NCBI RefSeq assembly: GCF_001484045.1
Contig: NZ_CP013128.1
Span: 531,315-595,314, forward strand
From: Mycoplasma sp. (ex Biomphalaria glabrata)
Lineage (GTDB): Bacteria; Bacillota_I; Bacilli_A; Mycoplasmatales; GCF-1484045
Reading direction: 5' to 3'
Length of the DNA: 64,000 nt
A model generated the notes under the pieces. It searched no databases and was not told the origin of the DNA. It was given only the letters and a program-made list of their open reading frames with translations. Made by a program: the position numbers and the translations under genes. Every line of letters begins with the position of its first letter. The first letter of the stretch is position 1. Shown one piece after another: positions 8,935 through 21,389 of the stretch.

Positions 8935-11900
8935 TGAAAAGACTTTTATACAAAAATTCTTTATTAAGCATTAGAAGACAAAAAACGTTTTTCTTAACTA
9001 TTGTTATTTTGTTATCACTTTTGCTAACATTTATTTTTAGTGTCCAGAATTTCGTTAACATTAATAATGATAATGCACTGGATTTTATTAAGCAGGCTAA
9101 TATTCCGCAATTTGGTGATTCAGCTTCTTATAAATATAAAGAAAGTTTAGATTCACAAGTTGACACATTAGAAAAACACGAAAATACAATATACAAAGAT
9201 TGATCAATAACTAATCACAACTCCAATAATCCTACAACTAACCCTTTATATACATCACTAAATGCATTAGAAGATGTTGATAATCAAAATAACTCTAATA
9301 TTCAAGTTGGTGATCATATTTTTTCATCATATACTTTGTTTTCAACATATAATGCTACTTTTAATAGCAATCATCCTAACATAGGGCGATTGTTTCAAGT
9401 AAATGACAATAAAACTACTTTTATTGATGACAATGTTGTTAATGATTTTAATAAACTAATGCCACAAAACGTTTCCTATAGTGTAGAAGGACAAATTCTT
9501 CATTGTGATTTTAGTGGAGAAACGTATGTTTCTTATGCATTCGCGAAAGAAAATAATTTAAAAGTTGGAGATACAATTACACTTCACCATATTACAGGAG
9601 GGCAGTTAAAAATCTTTACAACTGCTACTTTGCAAGTTTATGGAATAGCTAATAGTTTTTTTAACGTGTATCCAACTTTATCGGGAACAAATTTTTTTGT
9701 TAATTCATCACGTCCGAGTTTAATATTGCCGTTTAATTATTCATTTGTGCAAATCCCGCCATCTTTTAAAAATTGAGGAACGTATAATTTAATTATTCCG
9801 ACACTAGTTCAGACAACCGCTTTTACAAATCCAATTTCAGATAGTGATTTAAATAGTTTAATTTCCTTTGCAAATAATTTAAAACCAAACCCAGAAAAGT
9901 GGGGGACAATTGATAGCAATAGTTTTTATATTTCAACCTTTTTGATGAAAAATTTTTTTCTTGCTTACATAATTATGGGTGCGGCATTTGTAGCTATCTT
10001 AATAATTTTTATTTTTTTAATTATTTACGGAATTTTAAAAAGAATGGTTGCATCATATAAAACACAATTAGCATTATTTAAATCAATGGGAGCTTCATCG
10101 ATGAGCATCGCAACCTCCATGACTATTTTGCCGTTAATTTCAACTTTTGCATCAATTATGGTTTCGATTCTAGTGGCTTATTTTGTGCAACTACAAATTA
10201 GTAGCATTTTTTCAAAAGTTTTTTCATTTTACTTCATAACTTTATTGAATATTAAAGATATTGTGACCATTTCCTTGATCGCAATCACTTTAATTACTAT
10301 TATTAGTTATTTAATTTCCCTTATAATGTGCAAGAAAATAAAATTTACTGATACATTGTATGAAGGGAATCTTTCAAAACCATATGGTTTTTTTTGATTT
10401 TTTAAAAAATTTGGAGCTTTGTTTTCAATTAATGGTATGTTAACTTACAACCTTTTTTTAAAAAATTTTACTAAGATTGTTTTCTCACTTGTAACCATTG
10501 TTTTTTCATTTGTTTGTTTGTTGTTTACATCAATAGCATTGACAACGGTAACTAGTTTTGTTGGAGAAATAAATGCTGGCACGAACATGTGATATGAATA
10601 TTCAACAAACTCTATTTTTAATTCATCATCAAACATTCTTTCACCATTTTTAACATGCGAAAGGGATGATAATAAAATTTCTGACTGCCGCTACTACAAT
10701 CCTAATGAAATTCATCCATTCGATATTAAAGGAATTTATACTTCAGAGGAATTAAAATTTGATATAAGTAGCACTAATGACGCGGTTGATAAAATTGTAA
10801 AAATGTTAGAAGTTAATGAACAAGTTGTGAACGACATTACAACCGATATAAACGGAGAGAAATCAACCAGCATTGCTCAGTTATTAAATGATTTACCGGG
10901 TACTACTCCTACATTTTATTATTTAGATTCAACAAGCACTAAAAGTCCACAAACATGATTAGAACTAGCACAAAATCTTAAAACTGCTATTAATAATCCA
11001 TCAACAAAATTGACTCCTAAACACAAGACCGCCGTTATTGCTGCTGTTGATAATTTCATAAAATCGATAACATCAGATGTTAATAATAAAAAATTTTATT
11101 TTGGAGCAGAAATGTTGCGCAGAGGAGAAGATTCTGCCGTTTATGCCCATTATGTTGGCGAAGCCTTTAATTCATCTGGGTCAAGTATCTATGGATTCAA
11201 TTTAATGTCGATAAATGAGAACGATTTTAATTTCAATTTATATAATTCTGATGATATAAAGATGTTAAATTCTTATGAAAATCAACCAAATCTAGGCTTT
11301 ATTCCGATTTTTGTGAATAGAAGTTTTTTAATTACATCTCATCTTGCTAATGGCGACATGATTAAAGTGATGAGTTCTGATGGAGTTAACTACTATAATA
11401 TGAAAATTATCGGTGTGCTAAAAAATACTTCACAAACTTTCGCTGTAACAAATGATTTTTTCGCTCAACAATTTTTTAAAAAAGAGGGTGCTTCGATAAG
11501 AGTTACTAATAGTGGAGATATTGATAATTTTGCTTATTCATTTACAGCAAATTCATCAAAAAGCAATTCAACATTTGCTAATTATTTTTCAACAGTTAAT
11601 AAATGACCATTTTTATATTCTAATCCAGATTCTGTTATGAACATTTCTAATATTGTTTTAGTGTTAATACTATTAGTTGGAATTATTGGATTTTTATTGT
11701 CACTATTTTCACTAATGACCGTTATTAATATTATGATCTTTCAAGATATTCGCTATTTATCAGTTATGAATGTACTGGGTTATAAGTGAAATTATTCTTT
11801 GAAGCAAATTTTTATTATTTATGTTTTTGCAACCGCTATCATTGTTGGTATTTCTATTGGTGCGTTATATAAACCAGTTAACAATTTCTTTAAGAATTTT

Positions 11901-12056
11901 GAAAACGTTAATCCTTTACGATTTTCGATTCAGATGGATTCATCAGCTATCTTATTATCTGTTACTTTAATGGTGATTATTTTTCTTTTAATTTGAATAA
12001 TATCAACAATTTCTCTACGTAAAATTGATCCATTGAGAATTTTGAAAGAAGAATAA
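8934..12056 (+). CDS. Giant FtsX-like ABC transporter permease, copy 1
   Basis: A 1040-aa membrane protein of the FtsX/MacB permease type. A first membrane segment lies at about residues 18-40, followed by a roughly 300-residue extracytoplasmic region, a cluster of membrane segments near 340-480, then a second start-like motif MLTYNLFLKNFTKI with a membrane segment near 505-530, another long external region, and a C-terminal cluster (about 905-1030). The C-terminal part has MTVINIMIFQDIRYLSVMNVLGYK, typical of FtsX domains. Many TGA-coded Trp codons. It starts in the stop of the RluB gene. It is paralogous to the next gene along its whole length. The substrate is unknown and no ATPase gene is in the window. 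Confidence 0.8.
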
Positions 12057-12114
12057 TTTTCAAAAATACACTCATTTAATTTATAAATATATAATTTTAA
12101 TAGAATAATGTTAT

Positions 12115-15100
12115 ATGAAAAAATTACTCTATAAAAATTCATTAGTGGGTATTAAAAAGCAAAAAACTTTTTTTGCCACTATTACTGTGTTGATAACATT
12201 TCTTCTAACTTTCATTTTTAGTATTCAAAGTTATGCAGCTTTTAATAGTGGTACTCTAGAAAAAGTTATGGAAGAAGCGAATATTCCGCAACTTAAAGCA
12301 TATAACGACCAAATGATGACTTCTGGATTTGATGATTATACTAATGCTATTCAAAACCGTTATGCCCAATTTTATGACAATTGATCTAAAACAACGGGAA
12401 ATAAAAACAATCCTCAAACAAATCCTCTTCACGTTTCAGTATTTGGAAGTTCAGACTTTGTTAATAATAGTTATTCACAATTAACAAATATGCAAAATAA
12501 CGATTCAACTTCGTTGTTTTTATTAGCATCATTGTATAACGGAAAAGATCATTCTGATGTTAAAGACAATAATCGATTCTATCAATGAGATCAGGACCAA
12601 AATAAATTCACTTTTTTAACCAGCCAAGAAACACATGATTTTAATAACTCAACACCAACCAATATAATTTATCAAGAAGTTGGTAACAAATTAGATATTA
12701 ATTTTAGTGGAGAAACTTATATATCTTCTGGATATGCAAATATTGAACATTTGAAAGTAGGTGATAAAGTTTTTTGCAGTGCTTCTATTGCTGACAATCC
12801 GAGAATAGTTATTAATGCTACCTTAACGATTCGTAAAATAGCTGATAATTTTTTGACAACTTATCCATCTTACACTGCAAATAATTTTTTTGTTGGAACT
12901 AGTAAACCAACGTTATATTTACCAATCAACTATAGTTATTTCAATATTCCAGCACAATATGCAAGTAAATTTGGGCAAACTACTATGATGTGAGATCATT
13001 TGTACTCATGAATTAGTTTTGAAAAAAAAATACCATGAAAAGAAATTGATAGTATGGTCGATTATGCAAATGGAATTCCATCATTAAGAGGGTTTTTAAC
13101 ATCTTCTAATAGTTTAGGAATATATATATCAACTTTTTTAATGAAAGCTTTTTTTCAAAGCTACATAATTTTAGGTTCAGCTTTTATCTTAATTTTAATT
13201 TCGTTTAGTTTTTTAATTATTTATGGAATATTGAAACGTTCAATTGCTGGATATAAAACGCAATTAGCAATTTTTAAATCGATGGGTTTAACATCATTTG
13301 AAATTTCTACCTCCTTAACAATTTTACCCATCATTTCTACTTTAATAGGAATTGGAATATCGATTCCGATCGCCTATGAATTACAAGAACAAATTAATCA
13401 AATGTATAATAAAGTTTTTTCTTATCATTTTTCTGTAAATATCAACCCTTGAGAAATAGGATTGATTTCTTGAAGCTCGTTTTTGATTGTTGCCTTTGCT
13501 TCATTCATGATTTCTTATATAATGTGTCGCAAAATTAATTTTAAAGATTCATTATATGAAGGGAGTAGAAGTAAACCTAGCATGATTGTTTGAGGAATTA
13601 AACGAATCGGAGGGATGTTTAGCATTAACGGAATGCTAACATATAATTTATTTTTAAAAAACTTTACTAAGATTACATTCTCCTTGCTTACAATTATTGT
13701 TTCATTTATTTGCTTATTACTAAGTTCAATCGCTTTATCGACAATGACTAATTTTTTAAAGGAAATTAATAATGGTATCAACATGCGTTATTCATACACC
13801 GTAAAATCAGGCCCACTACATGACAGTCCACAACCAATTTTACTTTGCGAACATAATGGAAATGTAGTAAATGAATGTGGTTATTACACTAATAAGCAAA
13901 CAAAAAAAGTTACAATTGGTAATACTTTGACAACTGAAAAAATTTCATTTTACGATTCATCATCTATTCAAGATGCAACTCAAAAATTGATGCAAATGCT
14001 ATTGATGAATCAAGAAATTACAGATGACATTTTAAAAGATAATAATGGTGATCAAAAATCGAATATTGAACAAGTTCTAAATGCACAACCTAATAACAAA
14101 ATTTATTATTTAAATAACACAAGTACAAATAACACAAATCTATGAATGAATTTAGGAACAAGTGTTATTAATGCTATTAAAAACTCTCCCAATATTTCTC
14201 AAGATAATAAATTAGCTCTTCAAAATAGTTTTCCAGATATCATAAATACCATCAAATATACGAAGGATTTGCAAACTTTTGATTACTATTTTGGCGTTCA
14301 AATTTTAGAAAATAATCGTGATTATGACATTTTAAAAACTACTTTCCAATCTGTCTATATCGAAGGAGAAAGTCAAATGCAAATGTCATATTTGCCAATA
14401 TATCGTATCAATAATAATTATTCAGCTTTCACTTTATATACCCCTCAAATTATTGATACATTTAATAATTACGAAAAAAATCCAGTTCCTAATCCAACTG
14501 GCGGACCACTTCCTGTGATTCCGATATATGTTAATCGTAGTTTCTTGGTTAATTATCAAGTAAATGTTGGAAACACATTGAAAATTCCGACTAAAAACAA
14601 TAATTGACTTTACTTTAAAATTATTGCTTCTATGCCAAATATTTCATCTCCAGTTGCTGTTACAAATAATTATTTTTCAGATTTATTATCAACATATTCT
14701 TTATCAAATAGGTTAGGTTGAACTGATTTAATTATATGTAGTAATGATGGTTTAAATAGTTTTGGTTATTCATTTAGTAATCCACAAAGTTCATCAACAC
14801 AACAATACGCGACATACATCGATCCAGATAGTAAAGACATTTTTGCTTACTCAGAGAAGGCAAGTATTTTTAATGTAAACAATATATTACTAATATTGAT
14901 TTTAATTATTGGAATAATCGGTTTTTTCTTAGCACTATTTTCTTTAACTACCGTTATTAATATTATGATCTTTCAAGATATTCGTTATTTATCAGTAATG
15001 CATATTTTAGGATATAAATGAAATTATTCGTTAAAACAAATTTTTGTGATTTATACAATCATAACTAGTCTTTTTGTCGGAGGAACAATTTATGCAATAT

Positions 15101-15288
15101 ATCAACCATTAAAAGATTTTTTAATAAATTTTCAAAACAATAACCCATTGAAATTCGCTATTAATTTAGGACCAATAGAGGTATTAGTAGCCGTTGCTGC
15201 TTTGATTATTATTTTTATTATTATTTGATGCATTACCATGTCATCACTAAAACGAATCAATCCTTTAAAAATTGTAAATACGGATTAA
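12115..15288 (+). CDS. Giant FtsX-like ABC transporter permease, copy 2
   Basis: A 1057-aa paralogue of the preceding gene with the same layout: N-terminal anchor, external domain, membrane cluster (about residues 340-490), MLTYNLFLKNFTKI, second external domain, C-terminal FtsX-like cluster. The N termini match closely (KLLYKNSLVGIKKQKTFF versus RLLYKNSLLSIRRQKTFF), and DNA near 11718 and 14951 is almost identical over about 35 bases. The external domains differ more, so the two copies probably handle different substrates or partners. A 58-base gap with a TAGAAT box separates them. The partner ATPase must be elsewhere. Confidence 0.8.
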
Positions 15289-15289
15289 A

Positions 15290-15310
15290 AAAAGGGCTTA
15301 ATGCCCTTTT
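15290..15310. terminator. Bidirectional terminator overlapping the ppa stop codon
   Basis: AAAAGGGC (15290-15297) and GCCCTTTT (15303-15310) form a perfect stem with a five-base loop. The ppa stop codon (15298-15300, minus strand) sits in the loop. On the minus strand the stem is followed by a run of seven T, so it is a strong ppa terminator; on the plus strand the T run is short, so termination of the permease gene is weaker. Confidence 0.75.
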
Positions 15311-15846
15311 GATTCTTCTTTAATAATTCTATCGATTTCTTTTTTGTTGCCGCTTAAGAAATATTGTTCACATTTTTTGTACAAATTTTTAGTTTCCTCA
15401 ATAATTTCTTCAGCCTTAGATAAGTTAACGAAATTACCAACTTTTACTTCTTTTTTTTGCAATATTTTATAGGTTTCGAAGAAATTTTTAATTTCATCTA
15501 AGCGATGTTTTGCAATATCTTCTAATTTATTAACGTCTTTATATCTTGGATCACAATCAATAACTCCAATTAATTTTGTGTCAATATCACCGTTATCTAT
15601 CATTTCCATTGCTCCTAAAATACGAACAGGAACTTCACATCCAATCGCAAATGGTTGATCGGAAACGATTAACACGTCTAATGGGTCACCATCATAATCC
15701 AACGTGTTTTCAATATATCCATAATTCATTGGATAAAAATTTGATCCATAGAGAATTCTATCTACAACAAAACGTTTGTTGACAAAATCATATTCATATT
15801 TAACATTTGAGCCTTTTGCAATCTCAACAATTACATTTAATTTCAT
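15298..15846 (-). CDS. ppa: Inorganic pyrophosphatase, family I
   Basis: Hydrolyses pyrophosphate to drive nucleic acid and other syntheses. The 182-aa soluble protein has the family I signature DYDGDPLDVLIV near residues 65-76, with the metal-binding Asp residues, and the preceding NYGYIENTL. Length is typical. A Shine-Dalgarno GGAAGG precedes the ATG. It is convergent with the permease gene and divergent from the ECF-type gene at 15921. Confidence 0.95.
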   Translation of the reverse strand: MKLNVIVEIAKGSNVKYEYDFVNKRFVVDRILYGSNFYPMNYGYIENTLDYDGDPLDVLIVSDQPFAIGCEVPVRILGAMEMIDNGDIDTKLIGVIDCDPRYKDVNKLEDIAKHRLDEIKNFFETYKILQKKEVKVGNFVNLSKAEEIIEETKNLYKKCEQYFLSGNKKEIDRIIKEESKGH

Positions 15847-15920
15847 TTAATTTCCTTCCATTAGTTATAATAATAATAAAGTTTTTTATCTTATATTACT
15901 ACTATAAAAAAAGGGGAATT

Positions 15921-16694
15921 ATGTTGCTAAAACATCATAGTGTAGTTTTCAAAATGGCAATATCTGGAATTTTTTTAGCAATCGCGACATTGTTAATGTT
16001 TATGGAATTTAATCTTCCGTTCATTAATTTCTTACCACCTTATTTAAAAATGGATTTTAGTGACATTATAGTAGCTTTTGCAGTAATGTTCACAGGTTGA
16101 ACTTACGGTTTAGTTGTGGCAGCCGGAAAAACATGAATTAAATTTGCAGTTGATGCCGGAAGTGGTGGTTTACCAGGACACGTTTTAGATACTATTTTAT
16201 CGATAATTTTGGTTTATGCTATTGCATTGATGTTTTTAATTGCTGAAATGATTTATAATTCCAAAAAAAAGCATAATAAATATTTTTTGGGAGTATGTAT
16301 TGCAATCTATTTAGTTATTACTTCAGTGGTTTTGGCATTTATTGCTGTCATATGTGATAACTATTTTCTTCTAAGCTGATATGGAATGGGCGGAATCTAT
16401 AACTTTTTAGAGGTTTTAAAAATATTTGGAACATTTACACTTATTAAATACTTAATATTATTTGTTTTGTTTGGATTGATTATTGCAAATTCATGAAAAC
16501 AAATACTATCAGTTATTGGGCAATTTCCTGCAAAGAGCATACAACCAGTAATTCCAGAAGTAAAACAAAATGTAAGAATTAATCCATTTACAAAAAAAGA
16601 AGAAAAATTACCTAATAAACCATTTCCAATTGATGAAGAAGAATCTTCTAAAGAGGTTACAAAACCACCAACAAAAAATATTTTTGAAGATTAA
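15921..16694 (+). CDS. ECF transporter S component, RibU-like
   Basis: Likely substrate-binding membrane subunit of an energy-coupling-factor vitamin transporter. About six membrane segments fill residues 12-195, followed by a charged cytoplasmic tail of about 60 residues that is longer than usual. The stretch LPPYLKMDFSDIIVAF, then a GxxxGxxxAAGK-like helix, resembles riboflavin S components, where the S subunit binds riboflavin. A GGGGAA ribosome site precedes the ATG. The ECF ATPases and T component are not in the window. Riboflavin specificity is an inference from a short motif; ribF at 57975 would use the vitamin. Confidence 0.65.
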
Positions 16695-16764
16695 TTTATA
16701 TCAAACCAAATTATTTTTATATAATTGCTTTACCATCTAAAATTTCAAAAGGGACAAGCAATTT

Positions 16765-17412
16765 ATGAAAGATTTAAAAATTGTTGCTAATAAACCAGCA
16801 AATACGCAGGTTAGCAACACTAGAACGAACTCAAAAAGCAAAATTTTACGCATAAGTACATCAAGAATTGCCTTGTTAGGATTATCTCTTGGTTTATTAA
16901 TAATTGCTAAATGAAGATTTTTTTTAGACCTTCCCGGGACTGAAATAATTACAGGATTATTTATTATTTTTGCTATTGTTTTTTCTTTTTTAGAATGTAT
17001 TTTGTTGATTGTAGCTTTTAATTTATTGGTTTTGGAAATGTATGGATTTGGAACGTGATGAGTTGCATATTGATGAATTTGAATAATTGATGTTACTTTT
17101 ATAAAACTAGGTTACAAGTTATTTGCAAGAGGAACTATTTCATTAATGTTTTCTGCTTTATTTTTAGGGTTTTCAATTAATATAGATTATTTTTTTTCAG
17201 ATTTAATTTTTTTCAATCTACCTTATGCAATTGTCGATTCTATTTCTGGATTAATTACAAACGTCATTGAAGGGGTGGTAAATTCTTTTTTTATTATGAT
17301 AGCTTCCAAAAGATTACTTCTACTATTTTGAAATCACAATTTTTATAATCCAAAGTGTCAAAAATACTTTTTAACTAATAAAGATTTACAATTACAAGAA
17401 AATATTATTTAA
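16765..17412 (+). CDS. Multi-pass membrane protein, possible ECF S component
   Basis: A 215-aa protein that I do not recognise with certainty. A basic, Ser/Asn-rich N terminus (residues 1-30) precedes about five hydrophobic segments (about 32-50, 60-95, 100-120, 130-150, 165-190). The Trp-rich stretch near residue 95 uses several TGA codons. The helix-rich layout next to the RibU-like gene suggests another transporter S component, but no substrate can be named. Its stop overlaps the topA ATG in TAATG. Confidence 0.5.
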
Positions 17413-19514
17413 TGAAAACAAAAATGACATCACAAAAACATCTATTAATAGTAGAATCACCTACTAAAGTAAAAACGATTCAAAAATATTTAGATAACTC
17501 TTTTATTGTCAATAGTTCTAAAGGACATATATACGAGTTATCATCGGAAAAAGAAAAATTTGGATTAGGGTTTAATTTACAAACTTTAGAACCACATTTG
17601 AAAATTATTGAAGGTAAAGAAAAACTTGTTAGTGAATTAAAAACTCAAGCTGATGATGCAGACATTGTTTACATCGCATCTGACCCCGATCGTGAAGGGG
17701 AAGCGATTGCTTATCATTTAATACATGCCTTAAATATTAAAAATAAATATAAACGTTTAGAGTTTAATGAAATTACAGAAAAAGGAATTAAATTAGCATT
17801 ACAACATCCACGTTTAATAGATACGAATTTATATCATTCTCAAAAAACACGTCGTTTTTTAGATCGTATTATTGGTTTTAGATTGTCACGTGTTGTAGAT
17901 TTAAAAATCGGTTCTAAATCAGCCGGAAGAGTTCAATCAGTTGCACTTAAACTAATCGCTGAACGTGAAAAGGAAGTTCGTAATTTTGTATCTACCAAGT
18001 ATTACACAATTCAAGCGAATTTTGAAAAACCAACTTTTTCAACAAAATTATTTCAATTTCAAAATAAAAAAATCAAAATTACATCATTAGAACAAGTTGA
18101 TAATTTAAAAAAATCTTTGTCTAACAAATTTTTAGTGGATAAAATAGATTCAAAAAAATTTACAAAGAAAAATCCGTTTCCGTTAATTACATCTACATTA
18201 ATTCAAAAATCAAAAATGCCTGCCGCTAAAACTATGCAAATAGCCCAAAAACTATATGAACTTGGTCACATTACATATATGAGAACTGATTCAATTCGTT
18301 TATCGGACGATTTTAAACAATTAGCATTAAGTTTTATTGAAAAAAACTATGGTTCCGAATATTGTAATCCAGAATTAAGAGTAAAAAATAATAATAATAA
18401 CGTTCAAGATGCTCACGAAGCAATTCGTGTTACAAATTTGAATTTAATGCCACAGCACATTGAATCAATTTTATCTGATGAAGAAGCGCAGATTTATGAA
18501 TTAATTTATAATTATTCTCTTGGAGCATTAATGTCACCGGCTCAATTTATTGATGAAATAGTAGTTTTTAACAACAATGATTACCAATTCAAAACTACTT
18601 TCCGTAAAAAAATTTTTCCAGGTTATTTGAAATTGTTTCTAAAAGATATTCAGCAAGATGAAGGTAAGAAACCTAAAGATGAAGATGAAATTGATTTATT
18701 GGTTGAAGATATTAATATTGATTTTAAGATTGGGCAAGTTTTTATGACTCACAATATTAAATATAATGAATGTGAAACGAAACCGCCTTACCGTTATAAC
18801 GAAGCTCGCCTGGTAAAAGTGCTCGAAGAAGAAGGGATTGGTCGCCCATCTACTTATTCTTCAATAATTTCTCGTTTGTTGGATAGTAATTATGTTTACA
18901 AATACAACAACAATTATTATTTAACAATCCGTGGAGAAAGCACTAGTAGTTTTTTACAAACTTATTTTGCTGAGGAAATTCAAGAAAAATATACTTCTGA
19001 AATGGAAAAATGTTTAGATCTAATTGCAGAAAACAAATTGGAATACTCAAGTTATTTACATAAGTTTATTGACTACTTTATGCCAAAAGTCGAGGATGTA
19101 ATAAAAAATGCTCCATATCAAAATACAATTGTGACAAATTTACCTTGTCCAACTTGTTCAAAAGGGAAAGTTGTTATTAAAAAAGGTTATAAAAATAAAG
19201 AAGGATTTTTATCTTGTTCAGAATATCCTGAATGTAGATTTATTGCAAATTTAAAATCTTTAAAAGAAGAAAAAAATCAAGTTTTTTTAGAAATAACAGC
19301 AGTTGAAAAACCATCGATTGAATATTTAGAAGAAAACTGCCCACTTTGCCAATCTAAATTAGTAATACGTAACTCCAAAAAAGGGCAATTTATTGGATGC
19401 TCTAGTTATCCAAAATGTCGTTATGCTAGAACTTTAGATGGCAACATCTTAGAAATTGAAACAAAAAAACCAATTAAACGAAAAGTTCGAAAAGCTTCTA
19501 AAAAATCTACTTAA
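17412..19514 (+). CDS. topA: DNA topoisomerase I
   Basis: Type IA topoisomerase that relaxes negative supercoils. The 700-aa protein has the TOPRIM domain at the N terminus (LLIVESPTKVKTIQKYL, then SDPDREGEAIAYH), the active-site Tyr near residue 290 in ITYMRTDSIRLS, and EEGIGRPSTYSSII near residue 475. Two C-terminal four-cysteine zinc motifs follow (CPTC...CSEYPEC and CPLC...CSSYPKC), then a basic tail. All family parts are present and the frame is intact. Confidence 0.97.
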   Translation: MKTKMTSQKHLLIVESPTKVKTIQKYLDNSFIVNSSKGHIYELSSEKEKFGLGFNLQTLEPHLKIIEGKEKLVSELKTQADDADIVYIASDPDREGEAIAYHLIHALNIKNKYKRLEFNEITEKGIKLALQHPRLIDTNLYHSQKTRRFLDRIIGFRLSRVVDLKIGSKSAGRVQSVALKLIAEREKEVRNFVSTKYYTIQANFEKPTFSTKLFQFQNKKIKITSLEQVDNLKKSLSNKFLVDKIDSKKFTKKNPFPLITSTLIQKSKMPAAKTMQIAQKLYELGHITYMRTDSIRLSDDFKQLALSFIEKNYGSEYCNPELRVKNNNNNVQDAHEAIRVTNLNLMPQHIESILSDEEAQIYELIYNYSLGALMSPAQFIDEIVVFNNNDYQFKTTFRKKIFPGYLKLFLKDIQQDEGKKPKDEDEIDLLVEDINIDFKIGQVFMTHNIKYNECETKPPYRYNEARLVKVLEEEGIGRPSTYSSIISRLLDSNYVYKYNNNYYLTIRGESTSSFLQTYFAEEIQEKYTSEMEKCLDLIAENKLEYSSYLHKFIDYFMPKVEDVIKNAPYQNTIVTNLPCPTCSKGKVVIKKGYKNKEGFLSCSEYPECRFIANLKSLKEEKNQVFLEITAVEKPSIEYLEENCPLCQSKLVIRNSKKGQFIGCSSYPKCRYARTLDGNILEIETKKPIKRKVRKASKKST

Positions 19515-19596
19515 ATTTGCTTTTTAACATTAAATAATCTCTTAAAAAATTGTTTTAGTATTTCTCAAATATAATAAAAATAAGCATGGAGGAAAT

Positions 19597-19935
19597 ATGA
19601 AAAAAATTTTTCAGGGTGAAGGTACAATACGTGTAGGAGTTTTAATTAATGTAATTTTTGCTCTTCTGTACTTATTGGCTTTTTTTCTAATTTATTATCT
19701 AACAAAGTGATTCGATTGCTTAGGTGATTATGCCTTATTAGTTCAAATTGTGGTAACTGCTTTAAGTGTTGTTGAAGTAGGGTGATCTTTATTAATTTAT
19801 GCAAATACTAAAAAAATCACACCACTATATTTGGCGTACATTTTTATTATGTTGAATGTAATTTCATTTTTAATTGTATTGGTTGGTTACAACAAACAAT
19901 ACAACGATATTGCTAAAGAAATATCAAATTCATAA
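19597..19935 (+). CDS. Small membrane protein, three segments
   Basis: A 112-aa protein with a good ribosome site (GGAGGAAAT before ATG). Three hydrophobic segments lie at about residues 12-35, 45-65 and 75-95, with short charged ends. No motif that I recognise. It is followed 13 bases later by gapN and preceded by an 82-base gap after topA. Confidence 0.65.
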
Positions 19936-19948
19936 AGGAAATAAATAA

Positions 19949-21379
19949 ATGATAAATTTAAGCGAAAAACAACGTAAAATTTTAATTAATGGTGAGTTAT
20001 ATTCGAATGAAAATTGAATAGATGTTACTTCTCCGATAGACAATTCGATAGTTGTGCAAGTTCCTGCTTTAAATGCATCAGAGATTAAATTTGTTTTTGA
20101 ATCAGCTCAGGCTGCTTTTTCAACTTGAAGACATGTAGGTTTTATTGAAAAGGAAAAATTAGTAAGTCAGTGAATTGAAAGTATTAAACGTCACAAAGAT
20201 GAATTTGTTTCGCTGATGGTTAGAGAAATTGCCAAATCACAAAAAGATGCAACTATTGAAGTAGATAGAACAATATCTTTAATTTTGGAAACGGTTGAGA
20301 TATACAAAACGCTATTAGGTGATTCTTATGATGGACAGATTTGAGGAGCAAACAATAAACACGCTTTTTCCTTAAATGAACCTAAAGGAGTAATATTGGC
20401 TATTGCACCCTTCAACTATCCACTTAATTTAGCTGTATCAAAAATTATTCCAGCTTTGATAACAGGAAATACGGTTGTATTCAAACCTGCTAGTTTTTCT
20501 TCTGGTATTGGGGCCTTGATTGGTTTAACAATTCATGAAGCAAATTTCCCAGCAGGGGTATTTAATGTTGTCACAGGAAAAGGAACTGAGATAGGCGATT
20601 TATTAACATCTCACCCTTATATTAAATTAATTAATTTTACTGGAAGCACAGCAACTGGTAATCATATTGCCTCAAAATCCGGGTTAGTTGAATTCATTTT
20701 TGAATTAGGCGGGAAAGATCCAGCTATTGTTATTGATGACAATGATTTAGAATTATATGCTAGCCAGATTGTAAAAGGAGCATTTAGTTATAATGGCCAA
20801 CGTTGCACTGCTGTAAAAAGAGTAATTACAACTAAGGAAATAGGTAAAAAATTGACACCCATTATTACTAAAAAAGTTAGTTCATTAAAAATTGGTTCGC
20901 CAAAAGATAATTGTGATATTACACCAATTGTAGATACAAAAAGTATTTATTGAGTATTAAAAATGGTAGAAGAAGCAAAAGAAGAAGGAGCAATTTCCTT
21001 GTTGCCAGAAAAAGTTGATGGTAATTTAATTTATCCGATTTTACTTGATAATGTTAAGAGAACTTCCAAAATTGCGATTGAAGAACCATTTGCACCAATT
21101 TTACCAATCATTTATTGCGAAACTTTTGAAGAGATGATTGATATAGCCAATGAGTCACCATATGGTTTACAAGCATGTATTTTTGGTAATGATTATAAAA
21201 CTATTTTAACAATGGCAAAAAAATTAGAAGCCGGTTCAATTAATATTAATACAGCACCCCAACGTGGCCCCGATGCTTTTCCTTTTAGTGGTGTTAAAGG
21301 TTCAGGAATAGGAACTCAAGGAATAAAGGATGCTTTATTAGCTCACATACACAAAAAGTTAATTGTTTTAAATTTTTAA
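19949..21379 (+). CDS. gapN: NADP-dependent non-phosphorylating glyceraldehyde-3-phosphate dehydrogenase
   Basis: Oxidises glyceraldehyde-3-phosphate directly to 3-phosphoglycerate, making NADPH instead of ATP. The 476-aa protein is an ALDH-fold enzyme with APFNYPLNLAVSKIIPAL, INFTGSTATGN, the general base Glu in FELGGKDPAIV, and the catalytic Cys286 in NGQRCTA. These motifs and the length match GapN more closely than other aldehyde dehydrogenases. In mollicutes this is a main NADPH source, which fits the folA, AKR and dxr genes in the window. Five TGA-coded Trp. Confidence 0.9.
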
Positions 21380-21389
21380 AGGAGCAATA

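Noticed and set aside
15847..15920. Possible FMN riboswitch before the RibU-like gene
   Set aside because: The gap is too short (74 bases) and AT-rich, with none of the conserved FMN-element stems.
19949..21379. General aldehyde dehydrogenase call
   Set aside because: The motifs APFNYP, FELGGKDP and NGQRCTA and the 476-aa length fit GapN better; kept as gapN.
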